Shown here piece by piece: positions 7,604-15,189 of a DNA stretch of 64,000 nt (the first letter of the stretch is position 1; the number at the start of each line of letters is the position of its first letter). The DNA comes from Salinisphaera aquimarina. GTDB lineage: Bacteria > Pseudomonadota > Gammaproteobacteria > Nevskiales > Salinisphaeraceae. The notes below the pieces were generated by a model, which was not told the DNA's origin, did not search any database, and saw only the letters and a program-made list of their open reading frames with translations. Location of the stretch: the NCBI RefSeq assembly GCF_042643355.1, contig NZ_JBHRSS010000008.1, positions 496,001 through 560,000 of the forward strand, written 5' to 3'. The translations under genes were made by a program, and so were the position numbers.

Positions 7604-8409
7604 TACTTCGCACCTCCGCGGATCGGCAATTCACGACAATTCACGCCGGGGGCACTATGTGCTATCACCCGCGCGATGGTGTCGCGAATCCAGAGCAGGC
7701 CGTCGCCTTTCAGCGGCAATGCCGCCACGACCCGCGCGCCCGGCTGCAGGCGTGTATCGGCGAAATTCCATGCCGCCACACCGTAGCGATCGACACTGCC
7801 ATCCGGATTGACCACTGCGACCTGATCAGAAGGCCCTGCGTCCACCGGATGCGGTTTGCGGGTCACATCAGACAGCATGAGGCCGGATTTCCATGCGAGT
7901 CGCTCGACTCCGTTACTGTCCCAGACCTCGACCCATGCGGGGACTTCACAGGCGCCGATCACGGCCAGCGACGACACTGGCGGATTCCTGTTGGGATGAA
8001 CCAGAAGCCAGGACGGCGACCAGGTGCCCGGCTCGCGAGCGGTATGCATATCATCAAGGGCTGTCTGCCACTGAGCCAGGGCTGCACGGTATTTCTTGTA
8101 GCGGCCGTTATCGAGCCGCCAGTCCAGCGAATCCAGCTCTCGAGACAGATCCTGTCTGCGGGCCTGCTGATTGGCGTCAGTCGTCTTTGCGCGAATATAG
8201 CTATACGGCCAGGCGATAGTATCCACATCAGGAAAGGCCAGCCATATATCGAGCAACGATACGCGCTCGTTGGCCACCTGGGTGTTGTCGTCGGCGATCG
8301 CAACATTGCCCGAAAACATCGCGACAATCATCAAGACAGGCATAAACCTGGCGATCAGATGCCTTCTCCGATCGCCGCATGACGGTTCACTGTCGGTTCT
8401 CTTCCCCAT
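7603..8409 (-). CDS. yjbG: YjbG/GfcC-family capsule biosynthesis periplasmic protein
   Basis: A 268-residue secreted protein with a signal-like segment (FMPVLMIVAMFSGNVAIA). The mature part matches the GfcC/YjbG layout: two beta-grasp-like domains linked by helices. Visible features are SLLDIWLAFPDVDTIAWPYS near the start, a helical middle and a C-terminal GARVVAALPLKGDGLLWIRD. GfcC-like proteins are periplasmic partners in capsule/exopolysaccharide export. I start it at 8409 because AGGGTGG precedes this ATG; an in-frame start at 8472 would add 21 residues and overlap the upstream gene. It lies between yjbF and yjbH as in the E. coli operon. Confidence 0.82.
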   Translation of the reverse strand: MGKRTDSEPSCGDRRRHLIARFMPVLMIVAMFSGNVAIADDNTQVANERVSLLDIWLAFPDVDTIAWPYSYIRAKTTDANQQARRQDLSRELDSLDWRLDNGRYKKYRAALAQWQTALDDMHTAREPGTWSPSWLLVHPNRNPPVSSLAVIGACEVPAWVEVWDSNGVERLAWKSGLMLSDVTRKPHPVDAGPSDQVAVVNPDGSVDRYGVAAWNFADTRLQPGARVVAALPLKGDGLLWIRDTIARVIAHSAPGVNCRELPIRGGAK

Positions 8410-8444
8410 GATCGCGCATCCACCCTGATTACCGTACAGCCCGT

Positions 8445-9149
8445 TCACCACCAGGGTCGGGCGACGCGCCATTCATACAGGGGCGAGCCCGGCCACGCTA
8501 CCACCTCGGCTGCCCAGACCCGGTGATTTTCCGGATCACGCCACAACACGGAGGCGGTCTGCTTGCCCCGCTCCCATGACAGCGTTTCCACACAACGCTC
8601 GAGCGCACGCGTAGTCAGCGGGAGCTTCTTCTCCACCGTACCGGGCGCGCACACCAGATCAGCACTCGCACGCCCGCTGTCGGTCTCACCGTCGGCGTTG
8701 GTCCAACTCCGGGTTACCGTGTAATGCACCGGCGCATTGATTTCACCCGACCAGGGCGTTTTCTTGTCGCCCGCCGCATAGCCGCTTATCCGCGTCATGT
8801 GCAACTCGGGCACCAGGCCCCCGCTCGATTCCAGATAGCCGTCTCTCAGCACCACCGTCTCGCGCCGGCTCGTCTGCCAGAACGTCAGCCCCTGGGAGAT
8901 ATTGGACAGAATGAGCAAGCCACCGCGGCCACCGATGCCGAAATCAATCGACGCGTAGGAAACATCCCGGGCTCTATCGGACACGTCGGCGCGACCCGGC
9001 AGGAAACTGGAAAGCGTGGATACCAGCGGGTTGGCACTGTTGGTCGAGCAACCCGCGAGCCCGACACCCAGAAAACAAACACCGAGCACACAAAGAAAGA
9101 CCGCCCTAAGGCGGTCTTTCAGAGTGCCGATGAAGGCACAGGTTCTCAT
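8445..9149 (-). CDS. yjbF: YjbF/GfcB-family lipoprotein
   Basis: A 234-residue lipoprotein of the YjbF/GfcB family, members of which accompany the YjbH barrel in exopolysaccharide export. The ATG at 9149 gives a positively charged stretch LKDRLR, a hydrophobic core VFLCVLGVCFLGVG and the lipobox LAGC. The mature part contains SYASIDFGIGGRGGLLILSN, WQTSRRETVVLRDGYL and a C-terminal WERGKQTASVLW, all family-like. A perfect 11-bp hairpin followed by a U-rich stretch sits over codons 10-18, that is inside the signal peptide. No strong Shine-Dalgarno is visible, so the start is the least certain part; a later start would remove the charged N-region. Confidence 0.82.
   Translation of the reverse strand: MRTCAFIGTLKDRLRAVFLCVLGVCFLGVGLAGCSTNSANPLVSTLSSFLPGRADVSDRARDVSYASIDFGIGGRGGLLILSNISQGLTFWQTSRRETVVLRDGYLESSGGLVPELHMTRISGYAAGDKKTPWSGEINAPVHYTVTRSWTNADGETDSGRASADLVCAPGTVEKKLPLTTRALERCVETLSWERGKQTASVLWRDPENHRVWAAEVVAWPGSPLYEWRVARPWW
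9092..9120 (-). terminator. Terminator/attenuator hairpin inside the 5' end of yjbF
   Basis: GAAAGACCGCC (9095-9105) and GGCGGTCTTTC (9110-9120) form a perfect 11-bp stem with a 4-base loop. On the minus strand the stem runs into CTTTCTTTG, a U-rich tail. It lies about 50 bases after the second yjbE gene, the usual place for an intrinsic terminator, yet also encodes yjbF residues 10-18. It probably lets most transcripts end after yjbE and some continue into yjbFGH. Confidence 0.7.
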
Positions 9150-9168
9150 CTGGCGAATGCCGGATCGA

Positions 9169-9477
9169 TCAATTGGTACCGGTCGTACCCGTGGTGCCAG
9201 TCGTACCCGTGGTGCCGGTGGTGCCCGTGGCGCCATCGCCCAGATCAACACTGTGGTTGTCATCGCCGCTGTTGGCCACGGCAAACGCAGTACCGATCAG
9301 AACAGCCGCGCTCACGCCAGCCGCAACGCCATAGGCGGTATTCTGCGCGTTATCCGAACCAGCGGCGCCGCCGGTCGCCATCGTGTCGCTATCGCTGCTG
9401 GCGCCGCCCTGGGCAAAAGCCGCGGGGGAGGACAGTGCGAACAGAGCAACGCTGGCAGCAGCAAGAATCTTTTTCAT
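9169..9477 (-). CDS. yjbE: YjbE-like secreted protein with Gly-Thr-Thr repeats (copy 2)
   Basis: A 102-residue exported protein. The start MKKILAAASVALFALSSPAA has a strong Shine-Dalgarno (GGGAGG) ten bases ahead, and cleavage is expected at AFA. The mature chain has an acidic Ser-rich stretch, a hydrophobic Gly/Ala segment (YGVAAGVSAAVLIGTAFAVA) and a C-terminal tail of five GTT triplets plus GTN. This layout (signal, Gly/Ala hydrophobic segment, Thr-rich tail) matches E. coli YjbE, the first gene of yjbEFGH, whose function is unknown but linked to exopolysaccharide. The tail codons vary (GGC/GGT, ACC/ACG/ACT), so the repeat is kept at protein level. Confidence 0.78.
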   Translation of the reverse strand: MKKILAAASVALFALSSPAAFAQGGASSDSDTMATGGAAGSDNAQNTAYGVAAGVSAAVLIGTAFAVANSGDDNHSVDLGDGATGTTGTTGTTGTTGTTGTN

Positions 9478-9648
9478 AATGGTGTACCTCCCAAAAAACT
9501 TACGAGCAAAAACTACTCGGGCCTTAACTTACTTCGTTATCGACAAAAACACAAGCGAATCAACCCTCATGCATCAAATTTAATTCCCGCACATTTCATC
9601 GGAACCATCCTTGTCTATAGCCCAATCCGAGTAGCCACCCAAGGCGTA
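9478..9648 (-). other. AT-richer leader between the two yjbE genes
   Basis: This 171-base gap is clearly more AT-rich than its surroundings, ends with a strong ribosome-binding site (GGGAGG) and may hold its own promoter for yjbE copy 2. A TTGATT ... ATAACG pair with 17-base spacing on the minus strand is the best match I see, but it is weak. Confidence 0.35.
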
Positions 9649-9945
9649 TTACCGAGTACCCGTGGTTCCGGTCGTACCCGTGGTTCCCGTAGTTCCGGTG
9701 CCACCGGCATCGACGCTGTCGTTGTCGTCATCACCGCTGTTCGCCAGCGCAAAAGCACCACCGATGACAGCCGCGGCCCCGACGCCTGCCAGCACCATAT
9801 TAGTGGAGACAGCCGCTTTATCGCCTGCTGCACCGCCCGACTGAACGTTCGATGCCGGCGCGCTCGATTCGGCACTACGCTGCGCGAAGCTTGCCGGCGC
9901 CACAAGAAATACGGCCGCGGCAACAGCGATTGTCAAAGCTTTCAT
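9649..9945 (-). CDS. yjbE: YjbE-like secreted protein with Gly-Thr-Thr repeats (copy 1)
   Basis: A 98-residue paralogue of the protein at 9169-9477: signal peptide MKALTIAVAAAVFLVAPASF with cleavage near FAQ, a Ser/Ala-rich acidic stretch, a hydrophobic Gly/Ala segment (LAGVGAAAVIGGAFALANSG), the DDD cluster and a tail of four GTT triplets plus GTR. The two copies share architecture but differ clearly in sequence, so the duplication is not recent. It is the first gene of the cluster, 103 bases downstream of the dapA stop on the same strand. Which of the two is the true yjbE equivalent cannot be told from the sequence. Confidence 0.75.
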   Translation of the reverse strand: MKALTIAVAAAVFLVAPASFAQRSAESSAPASNVQSGGAAGDKAAVSTNMVLAGVGAAAVIGGAFALANSGDDDNDSVDAGGTGTTGTTGTTGTTGTR

Positions 9946-10051
9946 GACGGGCGACCTGTCAGGTGGTTTGCACGCGAGTCGAGCCTACGAAAGTCATTTG
10001 ACAAGCGCAAGTCAGTCCCCGACAGCGCGCACTGAACTGTTGCATGGCTGC

Positions 10052-10945
10052 TCAAACCAGAGAAAGCCCCGCCAAGGCGTCACGCACCGGCTCGTGAAAA
10101 TGATCTGCCAGCGGCGTCATCGGCAACCGAATACCCGGACCGATGAGCCCCATTTGATTGAGCGCCCATTTGACCGGAATCGGGTTCGGCTCGAGGAATA
10201 GCGTGGTATGCAGCGGCTGCAGCTGGGCATCGAGGGTTTCGGCGCGCTGGCGATCACCGGCTATGGCAGCTGCACACATCTCGTGCATCAGCTTCGGCGC
10301 GACATTGGCAGTTACCGAGATATCGCCCTTGCAGCCGACGAGCATCGATTCCATTGCGGTCCCGTCGTCACCCGAGAAGATCGCCATACCGTCGCCGATC
10401 TCCTTGATGAGCATGTGCATCCGTTCGACCGAGCCCTTGGCTTCCTTGAGTGCGACGATGTTCTCGATCTCGGCCAGCCGCGCCACCGTTTCCGGCAGCA
10501 TGTCGACGCCGGTGCGGCTGGGCACGTTGTAGAGCACCTGCGGAATATCCACGGCCATCGCGATGGCATGAAAATGCCGATACAGGCCTTCCTGGGTCGG
10601 TTTGTTGTAGTACGGCGTGACCAGCAGGCAGGCATCGGCGCCCGCGCGCTGGGCATGCCGGGTCAGGCGGATCGCTTCGTCCGTGGCGTTGCCGCCGGTG
10701 CCGGCAATGACGGGCACACGCTTGTCGACCAGTTCCACCGCGCGCTCGATGACTTCGTCATGCTCGCGAAAGCCCAGCGTGGCGGACTCGCCGGTGGTGC
10801 CAACCGCGACGATACCGTCCGTACCCTCGGCGATATGCCAGTCGATGAGTTTTTCCAGGCTGTCCCAGTCGACACTGCCATCGGCGTGCATGGGGGTGAC
10901 GATCGCCACCATGCTGCCACCCAGTTCCAGATTGCCTTGTGCCAC
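10052..10945 (-). CDS. dapA: 4-hydroxy-tetrahydrodipicolinate synthase
   Basis: DapA condenses pyruvate and aspartate semialdehyde in the lysine/diaminopimelate pathway. The 297-residue product has the family features: GSMVAIVTPM at the start, GTTGESATL (about residues 49-57), the catalytic Tyr in YYNKPTQEGLYRHF, the Schiff-base Lys in VALKEAKGSVERM and the SGDDGTAMESMLVG loop. The GTG start at 10945 is supported by GAGGAG six bases ahead. It is divergent from gcvR across 126 bases. In many relatives bamC follows dapA; here the yjb cluster does. Confidence 0.97.
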   Translation of the reverse strand: MAQGNLELGGSMVAIVTPMHADGSVDWDSLEKLIDWHIAEGTDGIVAVGTTGESATLGFREHDEVIERAVELVDKRVPVIAGTGGNATDEAIRLTRHAQRAGADACLLVTPYYNKPTQEGLYRHFHAIAMAVDIPQVLYNVPSRTGVDMLPETVARLAEIENIVALKEAKGSVERMHMLIKEIGDGMAIFSGDDGTAMESMLVGCKGDISVTANVAPKLMHEMCAAAIAGDRQRAETLDAQLQPLHTTLFLEPNPIPVKWALNQMGLIGPGIRLPMTPLADHFHEPVRDALAGLSLV

Positions 10946-11071
10946 GATATCTCCTCAACGCTGACAACAGCCAAATAGCCCGGCGATTGTACCCGCGTGA
11001 AGCAGCCTCTTGTAGTGCTAACATAACCGGCTTTTCCGCTTACCGAATTTATTCAGGATCAAGCCGCGCCC

Positions 11072-11611
11072 ATGCCGGAAATCAAGAAATATCTATCGAT
11101 CGTGGCACTCGGCGAAAACCGCGACAAACTCGCCCGCGATCTCGTCGGCGCGATTGCGCGTCGCGGCTGTGAAGTCAACGAGTGCCGAATCACGCCGCTG
11201 GGCGACCATTTTTCGGCGGCGATGCTGCTGGCCGGCAACTGGAGCGCGATGGGCAAGATGGAGAGCGCGCTGCCCGGGCTGGCGGAACACCTCGGCCTGG
11301 CGATCCAGTTTCAGCACGCGCGGCCCGCAGAGCCGCAGACCGATTTCCGGCCCTATGCGGCGGAAGTCGTGGCCCCGCAGCAGCCGCGCCTGCTCGGCGA
11401 ACTGTTGGATTTCTTCACCGAGCAGGAAACCAACGTCGTCGAAGTCAGCTCGCAGGCCTATGATTCCGGACTGACGGGCGCGGCCATGTGTACTCTGCAC
11501 ATGGCGCTGCAGGTGCCGGTCAATCATCATCCCCAGACCCTGCGGGATGCATTCATGGATGTCTGCGACGACCTGCACGCGGACGGCCTGCTCGACCCGA
11601 TCAAGACATAG
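11072..11611 (+). CDS. gcvR: GcvR-like double-ACT regulatory protein
   Basis: A 179-residue protein with two ACT-type domains. The first begins YLSIVALGENRDKLARDLVG and the second RLLGELLDFFTEQETNVVEV, followed by TLHMALQVPVN. In E. coli GcvR binds the activator GcvA and, with glycine, represses the glycine cleavage system. The gene is next to bcp and divergent from dapA, the same three-gene neighbourhood as in E. coli and Pseudomonas (dapA-gcvR-bcp). No gcvA or gcv operon is in the window, so the partner is unknown here. Confidence 0.85.
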   Translation: MPEIKKYLSIVALGENRDKLARDLVGAIARRGCEVNECRITPLGDHFSAAMLLAGNWSAMGKMESALPGLAEHLGLAIQFQHARPAEPQTDFRPYAAEVVAPQQPRLLGELLDFFTEQETNVVEVSSQAYDSGLTGAAMCTLHMALQVPVNHHPQTLRDAFMDVCDDLHADGLLDPIKT

Positions 11612-11624
11612 AGAGTTTCTGTTG

Positions 11625-12089
11625 ATGAGCTTAGATATCCAGGATCAGGCGCCCGCCTTCAAGGCGCCGGCCACCGGCGACAAGCAGCTGCGTCTGGCCG
11701 ATTTCTCCGGCCGCACCCTCGTGCTCTATTTCTACCCGCGCGACAACACGCCGGGCTGTACCCAGGAAGGCGAAGCGTTTCGCGATCTGTACGCACAGTT
11801 CCAGCAGGCGGGCGCGGAAATCGTGGGCGTGTCGCGCGATTCGATTCGCAAGCACGAAAATTTTCGCGCCAAGTACGACTTCCCCTTCGACCTGATCAGC
11901 GATGCCGACGAGAAGATCTGCGTGGCCTACGACGTGCTCAAGGAAAAGAGCATGTACGGGCGCACGCACATCGGCATCGAACGCAGTACCTTCGTTATCG
12001 ACGGTGACGGCGTCATCCGTCATGTGTGGCGCGGCGTGAAAGTCGCCGAGCACGCCGACGAAGTACTGGCGGCGGTACGCGCGCTCTAA
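11625..12089 (+). CDS. bcp: Thioredoxin-dependent thiol peroxidase, Bcp/PrxQ family
   Basis: A 154-residue peroxiredoxin that reduces hydrogen and lipid peroxides. The peroxidatic Cys is in DNTPGCTQEGEAF (residue 45), preceded by LVLYFYPRD, and the conserved Arg sits in IERSTFVIDGDG. The ATG at 11625 begins MSLDIQDQAPAFKAP, as in relatives. The second Cys found five residues later in E. coli Bcp is absent (Glu-Ala-Phe-Arg there). One other Cys (EKICVAYD) remains, so this enzyme probably works as a one-Cys type or uses a different resolving thiol. It follows gcvR by 13 bases and is likely co-transcribed. Confidence 0.94.
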   Translation: MSLDIQDQAPAFKAPATGDKQLRLADFSGRTLVLYFYPRDNTPGCTQEGEAFRDLYAQFQQAGAEIVGVSRDSIRKHENFRAKYDFPFDLISDADEKICVAYDVLKEKSMYGRTHIGIERSTFVIDGDGVIRHVWRGVKVAEHADEVLAAVRAL

Positions 12090-12151
12090 AGCAAGACACC
12101 GACCGCAACCCGCCCCGACCCAGCTTTCATTATCCGACCGGGATCCAGCCG

Positions 12152-13567
12152 ATGTCGCAACGCGTTTTTGTTCTCGACACCAACGTGCTCATGCACGATC
12201 CGACCGCCCTGTTCCGGTTCCAGGAACATGACATTTTCGTGCCGATGGTGGTTCTGGAAGAGTTGGACGCCGGCAAGAAAGGCGTCTCCGAAGTGGCCCG
12301 CAACGTGCGTCAGGTCAGCCGCTTCATCGACGGCCTGATGGCCGGCAAGAGTCACGAGGAAATCGAAGCCGGGCTGCCGCTGGACCAGGGCATCGAGTTC
12401 GTTTCCAACGGCGTGAACAAGGGCGAGACCCCGCACGCCATCGGCCGGCTCTACTTCGAAACCCGACCCGCCCAGGGCAGCCTGCCGGCCATGCTGCCGG
12501 GCAACAAGGCCGATAATTCGATCCTGCTGTCGGCGCTGTCGCTGCGAAACATCTTCTCCCAGTCCGAGATCGTGCTGGTGTCCAAGGACATCAACCTGCG
12601 CATCAAGGCGTCGGTGATCGGCATCGAAGCCGAGGACTACACCAACGACAAGGTGCTCGAAGACCTCGACCTGCTCTACACCGGCCACGGCGAACTGCCG
12701 GAGGATTTCTGGGATACCCACGGCCAGACCATGGAGTCGTGGCAGGACGGCGGGCGAGCCTTCTATCGCCTCACCGGCCCGGAAGTGGCCAACTGGCATC
12801 TCAATGAACTGCTGCACTTCGAGCGCGAGAACGATGTCGAGCTGATCACCCGCGAGATCGAAGACGACACCAGCGTGCTCGAACTCGCTCAGGATTACCG
12901 CGAGGGCAAGCAGTCGGTCTGGGGCGTGCATGCGCGCAACCGCGAGCAGAACTTCGCACTCAACCTGCTCATGGACCCGGACGTCGACATGGTCACCCTG
13001 CTGGGCGCCGCGGGCACGGGCAAGACCCTGCTCACGCTCGCCGCCGCACTCGCCCAGACGCTGGACGAGTCGCGCTACCGCGAAATCATCATGACCCGCG
13101 TAACCGTTCCGGTCGGCGACGACATAGGGTTTCTCCCAGGGACCGAGGAAGAGAAGATGACGCCCTGGATGGGAGCGCTCATGGACAACCTGGAAGTGCT
13201 CACCGGCAACGGCGCCGGCTCCGACTGGGAGCGCGCCGCCACCAACGAGCTGTTGTCCAAGCGCATCAAGATCCGTTCGGTGAACTTCATGCGCGGGCGC
13301 ACCTTCCTGGAGCGCTTCGTGATTCTCGACGAGGCCCAGAACCTCACGCCCAAGCAGATGAAGACACTCATCACGCGCGCCGGCCCCGGCACCAAGTTCG
13401 TCTGCCTCGGCAATCTGGCGCAAATCGATACGCCCTATCTCACCGAGACCACGTCCGGTCTGACCAACGTGGTCGATCGTTTCCGCAACTGGCGCCACGC
13501 CGGCCACGTCACCCTGGCCCGCGGCGAACGCTCGCGTCTGGCCGACTATGCCTCTGATAAGCTCTAG
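12152..13567 (+). CDS. PIN domain-PhoH ATPase fusion (PhoH2/YlaK type)
   Basis: A 471-residue protein with an N-terminal PIN nuclease domain (VFVLDTNVLMHDP, acidic residues in ELDAGKKGVSEVARN) and a C-terminal PhoH ATPase. The latter shows Walker A GAAGTGKTLLTLAAAL at about residues 287-302 and Walker B RFVILDEAQNLTPKQMKTLI. PhoH2-type proteins couple an RNA-cleaving PIN domain to an RNA helicase-like ATPase. The start at 12152 gives MSQRVFVLDTNVLM, with only seven residues before the first catalytic Asp, as usual. No antitoxin-like gene lies upstream: bcp ends 62 bases before. Cellular role uncertain. Confidence 0.93.
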   Translation: MSQRVFVLDTNVLMHDPTALFRFQEHDIFVPMVVLEELDAGKKGVSEVARNVRQVSRFIDGLMAGKSHEEIEAGLPLDQGIEFVSNGVNKGETPHAIGRLYFETRPAQGSLPAMLPGNKADNSILLSALSLRNIFSQSEIVLVSKDINLRIKASVIGIEAEDYTNDKVLEDLDLLYTGHGELPEDFWDTHGQTMESWQDGGRAFYRLTGPEVANWHLNELLHFERENDVELITREIEDDTSVLELAQDYREGKQSVWGVHARNREQNFALNLLMDPDVDMVTLLGAAGTGKTLLTLAAALAQTLDESRYREIIMTRVTVPVGDDIGFLPGTEEEKMTPWMGALMDNLEVLTGNGAGSDWERAATNELLSKRIKIRSVNFMRGRTFLERFVILDEAQNLTPKQMKTLITRAGPGTKFVCLGNLAQIDTPYLTETTSGLTNVVDRFRNWRHAGHVTLARGERSRLADYASDKL

Positions 13568-13668
13568 AGTAATCGTCAATACCCGGCGCGGAGCAGGCCC
13601 GATATGGCCGTCACCGCCGCCCGTCGACGCCGGCGCTGCTCGCCGCAGATAACGCACGAGGAACTGCC

Positions 13669-15189
13669 ATGGCCGATTCCGCAATCGCCACCCCCCATCC
13701 CGCCGACAACGCCGAACACGTGCTCTCAGCACGGGTCGACAAGGCGGCGCTGATCGAAAAGCTGACTGCCGAACTGCCGGCGGAAACGGTCCTGCACGCG
13801 CACGAGGATCTGACCCCGTTCGAATGCGACGGCCTGGCCGCCTATCGGCAAGTGCCCATGATCGCGATCCTGCCCGACTCGATCGAGCAGGTGCAGACCG
13901 CCCTGCGTATCTGCCATGCCAACGACGTGCCGGTGGTGGCACGCGGCGCCGGCACCGGCCTGTCGGGCGGCGCGCTGCCGCTCGACAACGGCGTGCTGCT
14001 GTCGCTGGCCAAGTTCAAGAAGATCGTCGATATCGATCCGCAGAACCGGCGCGCTACCGTCCAGCCGGGCGTACGCAATCTCGCGATCTCGGAAGCGGTG
14101 GATCACCTGGGGCTTTACTACGCGCCGGACCCGTCATCCCAGATCGCCTGCTCGATCGGCGGCAACGTGGCCGAGAATTCCGGCGGCGTGCACTGCCTTA
14201 AATACGGCCTGACCACGCACAACATCCTGCAGATCGAGATCGTGACCATCGAGGGCGAGCGCCTGACCATCGGCAGCCACGCCCTCGATACCCCCGGCTA
14301 CGACCTGCTCGCGCTGATGACCGGTTCCGAAGGCCTGCTCGGCGTGATCGTCGAGGTGGTGGTCAAGCTGCTGCCCAAGCCCGAACTGGCGCGTGTGGCC
14401 ATGGTGGCCTTCGACGACGTACGCAAGGCGGGCAACGCCGTTGCCGCCATCATCCAGGCCGGCATTGTGCCCGCCGGGCTGGAAATGCTCGACAGCCCGG
14501 CCATTATTGCCACAGAGGAATTCGTGCACGCCGGCTATCCCACAGACGCCGCAGCCATCCTGCTGTGTGAGGTCGACGGCACCGAGGCCGAAGTGGAAGA
14601 ACATATCGCCGACGTGCGCGAGGTCATGGAACGCGAAGGCGCCGTGGACATCCGCATCTCCCGCGACGCCGCCGAACGCGCCCTGTTCTGGGCCGGTCGC
14701 AAGGCGGCCTTCCCGGCCATGGGCCGTATCTCGCCGGATTATTACTGCATGGATGGCACCATTCCACGCAAGGCACTGGCCGACGTGCTGATCGGCATCA
14801 GCGAACTGTCGGAAAAATACGGCCAGTGCGTGGCCAACGTCTTTCATGCGGGCGACGGCAACCTGCATCCGCTGATTCTCTACGACGCGAACAAGGAAGG
14901 TGAGCTGGAAGCCACCGAAGCCTTCGGTGGCGCGATCTGCGAGCTGTGTCTGGAACACGGCGGCACGATTACCGGCGAGCACGGCGTCGGCATGGAGAAG
15001 ATCGACCAGATGTGCGTGCAGTTTCCTGAACCCGAGCTCATCCAGTTCCATGCCGTGAAGGCCGCCTTCGACGCCAAGAGCCTGCTCAACCCCGGCAAGG
15101 CCGTGCCCACGCTGCACCGCTGTGCCGAGTTCGGCGCCATGCATGTCCATAACGGCGATCTGCCCTTCCCCGATCTGGAGCGACTGTGA
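13669..15189 (+). CDS. glcD: Glycolate oxidase subunit GlcD (FAD-linked)
   Basis: The 506-residue FAD subunit of glycolate oxidase, which oxidises glycolate to glyoxylate and passes electrons on through GlcF. The FAD-binding PCMH domain is visible: VPVVARGAGTGLSGGALP and CSIGGNVAENSGGVHCLKYG. The C-terminal FAD oxidase domain follows (NVFHAGDGNLHPLILYD, GEHGVGMEK). A GAGGAA Shine-Dalgarno precedes the ATG. First gene of glcDEF; its stop overlaps the glcE start by 4 bases. No glcC-type regulator is adjacent, unlike E. coli. Confidence 0.95.
   Translation: MADSAIATPHPADNAEHVLSARVDKAALIEKLTAELPAETVLHAHEDLTPFECDGLAAYRQVPMIAILPDSIEQVQTALRICHANDVPVVARGAGTGLSGGALPLDNGVLLSLAKFKKIVDIDPQNRRATVQPGVRNLAISEAVDHLGLYYAPDPSSQIACSIGGNVAENSGGVHCLKYGLTTHNILQIEIVTIEGERLTIGSHALDTPGYDLLALMTGSEGLLGVIVEVVVKLLPKPELARVAMVAFDDVRKAGNAVAAIIQAGIVPAGLEMLDSPAIIATEEFVHAGYPTDAAAILLCEVDGTEAEVEEHIADVREVMEREGAVDIRISRDAAERALFWAGRKAAFPAMGRISPDYYCMDGTIPRKALADVLIGISELSEKYGQCVANVFHAGDGNLHPLILYDANKEGELEATEAFGGAICELCLEHGGTITGEHGVGMEKIDQMCVQFPEPELIQFHAVKAAFDAKSLLNPGKAVPTLHRCAEFGAMHVHNGDLPFPDLERL

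Noticed and set aside
9172..9696. Short tandem repeats that could suggest a CRISPR array
   Set aside because: They are in-frame 9-bp codon repeats inside two signal-peptide proteins; no spacer-repeat alternation of CRISPR size and no cas gene.
12152..13567. PIN domain protein as a VapC toxin of a toxin-antitoxin pair
   Set aside because: The PIN domain is fused to a PhoH ATPase and the preceding gene is bcp with no small antitoxin-like frame in the 62-base gap.
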